A stretch of DNA of 38,278 bases from Arthrobacter sp. AK04 (GTDB lineage Bacteria; Actinomycetota; Actinomycetes; Actinomycetales; Micrococcaceae). Within the stretch, counting starts at the first letter, position 1; every line of letters starts with the position of its first letter. Positions 31,759-38,278 of this stretch are shown here, one piece after another. The notes below the pieces were generated by a model. That model had not been told where the DNA came from and did no database searches. It was given only the letters and a program-made list of their open reading frames with translations. The DNA is taken from the NCBI RefSeq assembly GCF_021129155.1, contig NZ_JAJOMC010000046.1, forward strand, positions 1 through 38,278. The letters are read 5' to 3'. The position numbers were made by a program, and so were the translations under genes.

Positions 31759-32023
31759 TGGCTTCTCCTTCGGTGCGGAGTCCGGACCGGGCTTGCTGCG
31801 TCAGACCGACCTTGTGACATGCCGCGAGCCTAGCCAATGGGTCAGCGAACGCAAGTCATGCCGAGACGGCCGAATCATCGAAGGCACCATCTCATTGCGC
31901 AGACGTCCCGTAGAGGGATCCTCTACCGGGCATTTACTCGGTTAAGGCGAGCACGTCGCCGGCATTTTGGCCACTACAAGAATCAAGGGGAGAGCGTGCT
32001 CGGCCGAAGTGTCTGAGGCCAGC
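31759..32023. other. Intergenic stretch without a gene
   Basis: No coding sequence is supported. A palindrome centred on GGATCC (about 31910-31930, GTAGAGG/CCTCTAC) is visible; a similar AGGGGATCCCCT occurs at about 31508. No function is evident. Confidence 0.4.
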
Positions 32024-33195
32024 TCACGCCAGGAAGTTGTCCTTGTCCAGAGCGGCCACGGCATCGATTATCTCTTGAATTCCCGTGTAACGGTTCTCAG
32101 TGGTCAGGTCTGTGCATTTTCGTACAAGAGCCCCGAGGTTGGCGCCGGCCACGTACGGGGCTTCCTTTCCGGTGAAAATGAAGGAGAGGATGAATCCCAC
32201 CGAGTAGATCTCGTTGCTAAGCGTGTAGTCCTTAAAGCTGGTGAGAGTTGGGTCAAGGATGGTCCCTTTCATCTCGGTCCCTGTCCGAGTGAGTAAGGAA
32301 CTTTGAGTCTTGTGCAGACCAAAGTCTGAGAGCTTCACCTGGACTACTCCTGCGTCGTAGGTCTTGACGAGTACGTTCGTTTAGCTCAGATCTCTGTGGA
32401 GGACGTTTTTGTATGCGAGATAGCTGATGCCGTAAAGGAACTGCTGTGCGATACGTTGCCGCTTGCTGAAGTCGAACTTCGGGTTGCCATTGTTTATGGA
32501 GATGTATTTTCCGAGGGTGTAGTCGCAAAACTCCATGGCATAGCTGATCCTGGTTTCGTTGTACCCGTAGACCGTCAACACGTAAGGGGAGCTGAGGTCA
32601 GCTAGAACGTCATATTCAGCCTTGAACCTGTCCAGCTCGTTCTGAGCGAGGTTCTTCTTGGCCACCTTCACGGCAACGGGCATCTTGTATTCAAGATCCC
32701 TGTACTTATAGACAAGCGCGTAGGAACCCTCTCCAAGGGGCTTGAGTGGATAGTCTTTGCCGGACTTTTCGATACGAACGATGTCTGCCGCGACGGTAAA
32801 AATGGCCTCGTAGTCCTCAAGAGGTATCTCTTCGAAATCTGGGGCATGGGGCTTCCCCCACTAGGGGATAAAAAAGTACGGCAGCGTTCGAGCGCATCTT
32901 GATAGGACTTTCTCAGGCTTAACTCAACGTCAACCCTCTTAAGGTTCGTCCTGAGTTGTCCCAGCTCACGCATGACCTCAAGAAGGTCCCGGCTCTGTTC
33001 CGCGTTGTAGTGCCCTCCTCGCTCCCGTTTGTGGTTCATGTGGCCAAGCAGCGCATTGAGCTTGTCGTGGAAGTAGGCAAAGGCCGGCCGGAGTGCCTCC
33101 CTTTGATCTTGGTAGTAGCGGGCGTACCGGTCATCGTAAGGGTACGCAGAGTATTTAGTCTGTATGTCCTGAAAGACGTCTGCTGGCACTACCAA
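32024..33195 (-). pseudogene. Eukaryotic-like Ser/Thr kinase gene, disrupted
   Basis: Three fragments add up to one kinase. The N-terminal part (from TTG 33195) is a helical, charged region of about 110 residues. A -1 frameshift follows at the C5 tract 32855-32859; adding one base restores SPSGGKPHAPDFEEIPLEDYE. The kinase domain then reads in one frame: glycine loop LGEGSYALVYK, Lys in MPVAVKVAKK, catalytic loop HRDLS, and DFG in KLSDFGLHK. A TAA at 32381-32383 interrupts it directly after HRDLS, before TNVLVK, where Pro is usual. The C-lobe continues through EIYSVGFILSFIFTGKE to the end. GC is visibly lower than the surroundings, indicating transfer. The frameshift could be a sequencing error; the in-frame stop is less easily explained that way. 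Confidence 0.75.
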
Positions 33196-33425
33196 AGGTT
33201 TCCCCCAACGATGAGACGGCTATCCACCTATTATCGGGCAATTGCGCCGATGCTTCCGTCGCTGCCCGGACGGAGGGGTTTATAGACGGGCTGCGCCCGT
33301 AACACGGCCGTCGAGCGTTCAGCCAGGCATGGATGCATCCCTCTGCTCCGTTGTCGGCCCTTGACATGTACGTTTACCCCGAACGATGAAATGCACGGTG
33401 CAGGCCTAACCGTTGCCCACCAGCT

Positions 33426-33453
33426 TGTCTCGAAACCCTTGGGAAACGAGACG
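33426..33453 (+). repeat. Resolvase-like site D
   Basis: TGTCTCGAAACC (33426-33437) faces GGAAACGAGACG (33442-33453) as a 28-bp inverted pair with central dinucleotide TT. The third half-site at the usual 16-bp offset is degenerate. Confidence 0.65.
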
Positions 33454-33544
33454 TCTCAGCGAGCTAACAGTCGTCTGACCTGCACGGTCACAGATTTTCT
33501 GCGGAATCTTGGACGCGCGATTACATGGGCGATTCTCGTAACTA

Positions 33545-33596
33545 TGTCTCATAACCTTTTGGCAAAAATCGAGTACTTATCCTTGGTTATGAGACA
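33545..33596. repeat. Resolvase-like site E
   Basis: TGTCTCATAACC (33545-33556) and GGTTATGAGACA (33585-33596) are exact inverted copies, 28 bp apart. The spacing differs from sites A to D (40 instead of 16 between half-site starts). GGCAAAAATCGA at 33561 may be a decayed inner half-site. It is the last site of the array. Confidence 0.6.
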
Positions 33597-34016
33597 CCTC
33601 GCAGCAGCCCGTGACAAAACTGATTTACTACCCAGTAGCCCGGCCCGGCAGCGCTCCACTAATCGAGAACAGGCGGACCTTCTGGCCTCCGTCCGCCGCT
33701 TATGACCACTACGTTGAGTACGGCATCTCTGGAGCGAGAGCTTCACGCCCCTATGTCGTCCGGCGCTCGAGTCGCTGCTCGAAACGACACCCGGGCCATC
33801 TCAACCCTGGACAGACTCGGACAATCCATCCAGCGCATGCCCGTCTTCGACGACGAACCCGGCAACGCAGGCTGCGATTCCGAAGCGCAAGGTGCTCGCG
33901 AGACCGGGATGTACCGAGCAGTCTTCTACAGGCGGTCACAAGCATCCATGAACAAGTGAGTTAGCGGCGCGAAAAGACCGGCCATCCACCTCCGTGCTCC
34001 ACACCCGGCGGACCCG

Positions 34017-34820
34017 TCAGGTTTTTCGGAGCGTCAGGATCTGCTCCGCGCGCCCGAACGGGCCCTGGAGGTCGTGCAGAACGGTGGAGGTCAGCCCTAT
34101 TCCGTCCGCGCCGAACGAGACGGCGTTGTCCAGCCCCAACCACTCCCCTTCCGGGCGGCGGTACATGTGGATCTGCAGGTCAAGGTTGGGGAACGAGTAG
34201 CTGTCCTTGCCGGGCGGGACCCTGGCCGCGATGCCGTTGGCCGTGTCCACCATGCCCATGAGCCGGGCCAGGGCACCGCTGTCCCCTCGGTCGGTCAAGG
34301 GATGTTCCGTGCGCAGCCAGACCTTTCCGGCCCCGGGGCGGTGCCCTTCCGCTACGCGCATTTCCAGCGAGCGGATGTAGCCGCCGGGCCACACGGACGC
34401 GCCGTCGTACGGCTTGCAGTCTTCCGGACCTGGGATGGGAGTGTCCTCTATTGCGGCCACCGGCGTTGTATCGCTGGTAGCCAGCCGCCAGGCGGTGGCA
34501 CGGATGGCGGTCCGGCCGCCCGCCACCAGCTCGGCCTGCAGGAGCTCGATGGTTTTGCCGGGCCGAAGGGTGGTGGCCGCGATGTGGAATTCGCCGCCAG
34601 GGATGAGTCCGAGGATCTCGTAGCTGATCCGGGCCATCCGCATGTCCGGCCGCGGGTCATGGCGTTCCAGGCTGTCCGCGAGCAGGCCGGACGCAGGCGC
34701 CATGTGCTGCTCGTGGACGTTCCAGGCACCCTGGGCATGGATGGTGGACCGGAAACGGCCTCCCCCCAGGTTCAGGTAGTAGAAGTTTCCCTCAGCCAGT
34801 TCAGGCAGCTCTGCGGTCAA
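34017..34820 (-). CDS. Acyl-CoA thioesterase-like protein (double hotdog)
   Basis: The 267-residue product fits the TesB-like thioesterase family: an N-terminal hotdog (GGGRFRSTIHAQGAWNVHEQHMAPASGLLADSLERHDP; RMARISYEILGLIPGGEFHIAATTLRPGKTIELLQAELVAGGRTAIRATAWRLA) and a C-terminal hotdog (ALARLMGMVDTANGIAARV; FPNLDLQIHMYRRPEGEWLGLDNAV; GIGLTSTVLHDLQGPFGRAEQILTLR). The last GxGxTSTVLHDxxGPFGxAEQ pattern is the usual thioesterase C-terminus. The start is ATG at 34820. It is probably the first core gene right of the island. Acyl specificity cannot be predicted. Confidence 0.85.
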   Translation of the reverse strand: MTAELPELAEGNFYYLNLGGGRFRSTIHAQGAWNVHEQHMAPASGLLADSLERHDPRPDMRMARISYEILGLIPGGEFHIAATTLRPGKTIELLQAELVAGGRTAIRATAWRLATSDTTPVAAIEDTPIPGPEDCKPYDGASVWPGGYIRSLEMRVAEGHRPGAGKVWLRTEHPLTDRGDSGALARLMGMVDTANGIAARVPPGKDSYSFPNLDLQIHMYRRPEGEWLGLDNAVSFGADGIGLTSTVLHDLQGPFGRAEQILTLRKT

Positions 34821-35004
34821 CGTTGGCCCCTTCGGAGTTCCAGTGAATCGGCCTTAACTCTAGCTGCGCCGGGCGTTGCGGCTGTCCCGGACCCGCGGCC
34901 CGGCATTCCACTGAAAGGGACGCGGCGAAATGTTGGAGCTTGGGGCGATCCATCCGGCTAGACTCAGGAACTGGTCCTGTCAGCAACCTCTGAAGAGGTG
35001 TTCC

Positions 35005-35682
35005 ATGCGCGTCATCAGCTACAACCTCCGCAAGCACAAAGCCAGCGGCGAACTCCTCGCCCTGGCGCGGAACCATGACATCGATGCGCTGTGCCTCCAG
35101 GAGGTGGATTCCAGCGATCTTCCTGAAACCCTGGGGCCGCTCCATCTGGCCGATGCCACCAAGGGCAACCGCCTGGGGCTGGCCATCTACTACCGCACCA
35201 GCCGCTTCACCGCCCTGGACACCCAGTCCTTCGCGCTGAAGAAGTCGATGCATGACCGCGTCCTGGCCCCGGCCCATGAACGTCTGATCGGCACCCGGGT
35301 CATGGACAACGAAACGCAGCATGAACTGGTGATCGGCTCGTTCCACGCAGCACCGCTCACAGCCTCAAACTCGCTGCGGCGCAAGCAGATCCACGCGGCC
35401 CACGCTGAACTGCTGAGCATGGGCAAGGGCCTGATGACCCTGATGGTGGGCGATTTCAACTACCCGTTCTTCACCAAGAACCTTGACCTGCACATGAAAA
35501 ACTCGGGCTATGCACTGTCCCTGAGCAACAGGCGCACCTACACCCGGTACAAGGTGTTCAAGGGCCACTTCGATTTCGCGACGTCGCTGGGCCTGGACAT
35601 TGAAAGCGTGGAGACCCTGCCGCGCGGCAATTCAGACCACCTTCCCATCCTGGTCACGGCGGAGTACGGCCCGGACTACTAG
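35005..35682 (+). CDS. Endonuclease/exonuclease/phosphatase (EEP) family protein
   Basis: The 225-residue product has the EEP fold signatures: MRVISYNLRKHK, the metal Glu in DALCLQEVDSSDLPE, the paired GDFNYPFF (Asp/Asn) and the C-terminal SDHLPILVTAEY (Asp/His). It is short for the family and lacks a signal peptide. Likely activities are phosphodiester or phosphomonoester hydrolysis; the substrate is unknown. The ATG at 35005 has GAAGAGG about 8 bases upstream. Its TAG stop overlaps the stop codon of the convergent NUDIX gene. Confidence 0.88.
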   Translation: MRVISYNLRKHKASGELLALARNHDIDALCLQEVDSSDLPETLGPLHLADATKGNRLGLAIYYRTSRFTALDTQSFALKKSMHDRVLAPAHERLIGTRVMDNETQHELVIGSFHAAPLTASNSLRRKQIHAAHAELLSMGKGLMTLMVGDFNYPFFTKNLDLHMKNSGYALSLSNRRTYTRYKVFKGHFDFATSLGLDIESVETLPRGNSDHLPILVTAEYGPDY

Positions 35683-36182
35683 GACTCGAGCCTTGCACGG
35701 AGGTCCGGCCAGGACGCTTCGAACCCGGGGTGAAGTTCCAGTCCGGCCACCTCGGGCAGGGGGACCCACCGGAGTTCCAGGCTTTCGGGATCGCTGATCA
35801 CCGGGTCAAAAGGCTCCCTCACCAGCACCACAACCGTGGTGTACGTCCAGTACCCCACGTCCAGCAGGGACGTAAAAAGCACCTCCACGTTGCCGGCGGG
35901 CACGGCGGCTTCCTCATAAGCCTCCCGCAGCGCACCGGTGACAGGCTCCTCACCCTCATGGAGTGCGCCGCCGGGCAGCCCCCATGTTCCGCCGTTATCG
36001 CTCCACACGGCACGGTGCTGCAGGAGCACCCCCTTGCCGGGGTCGTAGGCCAGCACTCCAGCTGCGCCAAAGCGGCCCCAGAAGCGGCCGCGGTTTCCTT
36101 CGACCCAGGCATCGCCGGGGTCCCTCGGGCCAGTACGAATGGGAGGGGCGGAGGACGCAGTGGACGCAGAAAAGTGATCCAT
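35679..36182 (-). CDS. NUDIX hydrolase
   Basis: The 167-residue product contains a complete NUDIX box, G-x5-E-x7-REAxEE, within LPGGALHEGEEPVTGALREAYEEAAV (about 81-106). It hydrolyses a nucleoside diphosphate linked to another moiety; the substrate is not predictable. The N-terminal 35 residues are low-complexity, then RFGAAGVLAYD begins the fold. The ATG at 36182 has GGAG close upstream; a longer in-frame start at 36218 exists but would cross a hairpin at 36204-36222. Convergent with the EEP gene. Confidence 0.88.
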   Translation of the reverse strand: MDHFSASTASSAPPIRTGPRDPGDAWVEGNRGRFWGRFGAAGVLAYDPGKGVLLQHRAVWSDNGGTWGLPGGALHEGEEPVTGALREAYEEAAVPAGNVEVLFTSLLDVGYWTYTTVVVLVREPFDPVISDPESLELRWVPLPEVAGLELHPGFEASWPDLRARLES

Positions 36183-36203
36183 CGCTCCAGTCTGACAGGT
36201 GCA

Positions 36204-36222
36204 GCGGGTGGGCTGCACCCGC
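36204..36222 (-). terminator. Hairpin between DUF1918 and NUDIX genes
   Basis: GCGGGTG (36204-36210) and CACCCGC (36216-36222) form a 7-bp stem with a 5-nt loop, 17 bases after the DUF1918 stop. It may end the DUF1918 transcript or form part of the NUDIX leader. No T-tract. Confidence 0.4.
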
Positions 36223-36238
36223 CAGTCCGCCGCCCCGG

Positions 36239-36436
36239 TCAGGCCTGGTTCGCGGTGCCGCGCTCGACGGCGAAATCACCGCCGGGGTACATGATGGTCT
36301 CGTGCCCGTCATCAAAGCGGACGCGATAGGGCGGCGTTCCGCCCTGGCCGCGCACCTCGAGAATCACTCCATGCCGGTCTGCGGCACCCACCGTCCTGCC
36401 ATGCACAATGATGCGGTCGCCCTGCGTTGCCTCCAT
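36239..36436 (-). CDS. DUF1918 family small protein
   Basis: The 65-residue product MEATQGDRIIVHGRTVG...GEVxE-like core, RVRFDDGHETIMYPGGDFAVE matches DUF1918, a small SH3-like beta barrel of unknown function widespread in actinobacteria. GGAGGTGAT, complementary to the 16S rRNA 3' end over nine bases, lies 5 bases before the ATG, an exceptionally strong ribosome site that implies high translation. It is divergent from the metallophosphoesterase. Confidence 0.88.
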   Translation of the reverse strand: MEATQGDRIIVHGRTVGAADRHGVILEVRGQGGTPPYRVRFDDGHETIMYPGGDFAVERGTANQA

Positions 36437-36588
36437 GGCAATCACCTCCGAGCCCAGAGTACGACCGGCTGCCTTCAGGCAAAAGGGCCGGTGGAAACAA
36501 CGTCCGGGAAGATGCCAGGAGAAGGGCCCATGTGGATCCGAGGTCCAGGCGGTCCGCGGTACCCCGGCGGGCGTGGCAGGATTTTCCC

Positions 36589-37095
36589 ATGCCGCTGAAC
36601 ATCGTCCTGGTCGCCGATACCCATGTCCCCAAGCGCGCCCGCGATCTTCCTGCACAGGTGTGGTCCGCCGTCGAAAGCGCCGACGTGGTCTTTCACGCTG
36701 GCGACTGGGTGTCGGGCTCCCACCTGGAGGAATTCCATAGGCGGAGCCGCCTGCTGGTGGGCGTCTACGGTAACAATGACGGACCGGACCTGCGCCGGAG
36801 CCTTCCGGAAACGGCGGAGATCACGCTGGAAGGCGTCCGCTTTGCCATGGTTCACGAGACCGGGCAGGCCAAAGGGCGCGAGGCCCGGTGCGAGGCGCTG
36901 TACCCGGAGGCGGACGTGCTGGTTTTCGGCCACAGCCACATCCCGTGGGACACCACCACCCCGCGTGGGCTGCGGCTGCTCAATCCGGGTTCGCCCACTG
37001 ACCGCCGCCGGCAGCCGGCCTGCACGTTTATGACGGCCACGGTGGATGCCGGAACGCTGGGGGACGTCCTGCTTCACGAGGTCATCAGGGATTGA
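36589..37095 (+). CDS. YfcE/MJ0936-type metallophosphoesterase
   Basis: The 168-residue product carries the full metallophosphoesterase ladder: VADTHVP, FHAGDWV, VYGNNDG, MVHETGQ and VFGHSHIPWD. The compact length is that of YfcE-type phosphodiesterases, which act on model phosphodiesters; the physiological substrate is not known. The ATG at 36589 has CAGGA seven bases upstream. It is divergent from DUF1918 across 152 bp. Confidence 0.88.
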   Translation: MPLNIVLVADTHVPKRARDLPAQVWSAVESADVVFHAGDWVSGSHLEEFHRRSRLLVGVYGNNDGPDLRRSLPETAEITLEGVRFAMVHETGQAKGREARCEALYPEADVLVFGHSHIPWDTTTPRGLRLLNPGSPTDRRRQPACTFMTATVDAGTLGDVLLHEVIRD

Positions 37096-37139
37096 CCCGG
37101 GTTGGCAAGGGAGGCATCGGGTGCCTAGGCTTGGAACGG

Positions 37140-37151
37140 TAAGCATACTTA
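37140..37151. promoter_or_regulatory. Palindromic motif upstream of the SDR gene
   Basis: TAAGCATACTTA is a 4-4-4 inverted repeat located 33 bp upstream of the SDR ATG, followed by a T-rich AGCTTTTTGTTACC. It may be an operator or part of a stress-type promoter. No consensus match is claimed. Confidence 0.35.
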
Positions 37152-37184
37152 GCTTTTTGTTACCCGAGCACCAGGAGGACTGCA

Positions 37185-38078
37185 ATGACAGACCAGTACA
37201 CCTTCCGCAATCCGGTCACCGCGTACGAAAAGATCTCCCCGCCAAAGCAGCACCAGCCCGAGCCGGGACTGGACGCGGAGCTGGCACCCAAGGCCGACCT
37301 GGGTGAGGAAACCTACCGCGGTACCGGCCGGCTGGAAGGCCGCAAGGCGATCGTCACCGGCGCGGACTCCGGCATCGGCGCGGCAACGGCCATTGCCTTC
37401 GCCCGGGAGGGGGCCGACGTCGTGCTGTCCTACCTGCCGGAAGAGGAGGAGGACGCCGCGCGCATTGCCGGCATCATCGAGGCCGCCGGGCGCAAGGCCG
37501 TCAAGGTCCCGGGCGACCTCAAGGACGCGTCCGTGTGCCGCGACGTGGTGGACACTGCCGTGGCGGTGCTGGGCAGCATCGACATCCTGGTCAACAACGC
37601 CGGGAAGCAGGTGGCGCAGGAGGACCTCGCCGACATCACCGATGAGCAGTTCGACCACACCCTGAAGACCAATGTGTACGCGATGTTCTGGCTGACCAAG
37701 GCAGCACTCCCCCACATGCCGGCCGGATCAACCATCATTAACACCACGTCCATCCAGGCCTACAACCCGTCCCCGACGCTGGTGGATTACGCCACCACCA
37801 AGGCCAGCATCAACAACTTCACGAAGGGCCTGGCGCAGCAGCTTGCGCCCAAGGGCATCCGCGTCAATGCGGTGGCGCCGGGTCCCATCTGGACCCCGCT
37901 GCAGGTCAGCAGCGGCCAGCCGAAGGAGGAGCTGCCGGAGTTCGGGCAGTCGACGCCCCTGGGCCGGGCCGGCCAGCCGGCGGAGCTTGCCCCCGCGTAC
38001 GTTTTCCTCGCCTCACCGGAATCCAGCTATGTTGTCGGCGAGACGCTGAACGTCAACGGCGGCAGCCCCACACCGTAG
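37185..38078 (+). CDS. Short-chain dehydrogenase/reductase (general-stress YghA/GsiB-neighbour type)
   Basis: The 297-residue product is a classical SDR. It has the NAD(P)-binding TGADSGIGAATA at about 59-70, NNAG (about 136), the catalytic Ser/Tyr/Lys in TTSIQAY...VDYATTKAS, and NAVAPGPIWTPL. The extended N-terminus (about 45 residues, YTFRNPVTAYEKISPPKQ) is typical of the glucose/ribitol-dehydrogenase-like stress SDRs (YghA, YdaD). The ATG at 37185 has AGGAGG seven bases upstream. The substrate is unknown. It is the last intact gene. Confidence 0.9.
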   Translation: MTDQYTFRNPVTAYEKISPPKQHQPEPGLDAELAPKADLGEETYRGTGRLEGRKAIVTGADSGIGAATAIAFAREGADVVLSYLPEEEEDAARIAGIIEAAGRKAVKVPGDLKDASVCRDVVDTAVAVLGSIDILVNNAGKQVAQEDLADITDEQFDHTLKTNVYAMFWLTKAALPHMPAGSTIINTTSIQAYNPSPTLVDYATTKASINNFTKGLAQQLAPKGIRVNAVAPGPIWTPLQVSSGQPKEELPEFGQSTPLGRAGQPAELAPAYVFLASPESSYVVGETLNVNGGSPTP

Positions 38079-38101
38079 CCGAAGGCTCCAAAAAAGCGGC
38101 C

Positions 38102-38278
<177 letters not shown>

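Larger units (their letters stand above)
27916..33596. mobile_element. Putative accessory island delimited by resolvase-like sites
   Basis: This 5.7-kb region lies between core-like genes on both sides. It holds five related recombination-site-like repeats (A to E) and unrelated cargo of varied GC: a lipoprotein gene, an alpha/beta hydrolase, a DUF2199 and membrane protein pair, a small membrane protein and a broken kinase. Genes end very close to the sites (25-45 bp), as in module arrays mobilised by site-specific recombination. No integrase, transposase or recombinase gene is in the window, so any enzyme must act in trans. The boundary positions are inferred from the outermost sites. Confidence 0.45.
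33196..34016. other. Island right end: non-coding with sites D and E
   Basis: The stretch holds a hairpin (33286-33300, ACGGGC-TGC-GCCCGT), sites D and E, and then about 420 bp before the thioesterase gene. A short plus-strand frame at 33702-33959 is present but lacks a ribosome site and recognisable motifs, so I do not call it. The region may be decayed island DNA. Confidence 0.5.

Noticed and set aside
27916..33596. CRISPR array or dif/Xer site interpretation of the repeats
   Set aside because: Spacing is 0.1-2.4 kb with genes between, so it is not CRISPR. The half-sites do not resemble the actinobacterial dif sequence.
33702..33959. 85-codon plus-strand frame right of the island
   Set aside because: There is no ribosome site, no motif and no conserved-looking composition; it may be decayed DNA.

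Overview
The window is one contig of a high-GC actinobacterium. The family most likely is Micrococcaceae (an Arthrobacter or Pseudarthrobacter relative), judging from the phosphatidylinositol-phosphate synthase, the CGYC mycoredoxin, the LexA-boxed DUF6504-dnaE2 pair and the conserved gene order. This is inferred from content; no 16S gene is present. Both contig ends are homopolymer (C at about 99-120, G from about 38104 on) and look like sequencing artefacts, so biological sequence runs from about 121 to 38100.

Left core (134-17708). The minus strand reads thrS, a HIT hydrolase, pgsA, pdxS, then after an interruption pdxT, yebC, ruvC, ruvA, ruvB, yajC, secD, secF. This is the widespread actinobacterial block joining threonyl-tRNA synthesis, phosphatidylinositol lipid synthesis, pyridoxal phosphate synthesis, Holliday junction processing and Sec translocation. 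It is split between pdxS and pdxT by the plus-strand murT-gatD pair (peptidoglycan amidation), a CapA-like lipoprotein and an M3 oligopeptidase.

Middle (17824-27766). A SOS operon (LexA box, DUF6504, dnaE2) has no imuB beside it. It is followed by an unknown protein, a chorismate mutase facing a VOC protein across 19 bp, a SRAP abasic-site protein, a mycoredoxin behind a SigR/SigH-type promoter, a lipoate-ligase-like protein facing a DUF2177 membrane protein, and a padR-ABC1 kinase pair behind three 10-bp operator-like repeats.

Accessory island (27916-33596). Five related sites built from 12-bp half-sites (consensus TGTCTCGNAACC) lie at 27916, 29076, 31427, 33426 and 33545. They look like serine-resolvase crossover sites and separate unrelated cargo: a lipoprotein, an alpha/beta hydrolase, a DUF2199 protein coupled to a membrane protein, a tiny membrane protein, and a broken eukaryotic-like kinase of lower GC. 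No recombinase gene is present. The pattern resembles pdif-module arrays but with serine-recombinase-like sites, and is the main candidate for an undescribed system here.

Right core (34017-38078). Thioesterase-like protein, EEP-family hydrolase, NUDIX hydrolase, DUF1918 protein, metallophosphoesterase and a stress-type short-chain dehydrogenase.
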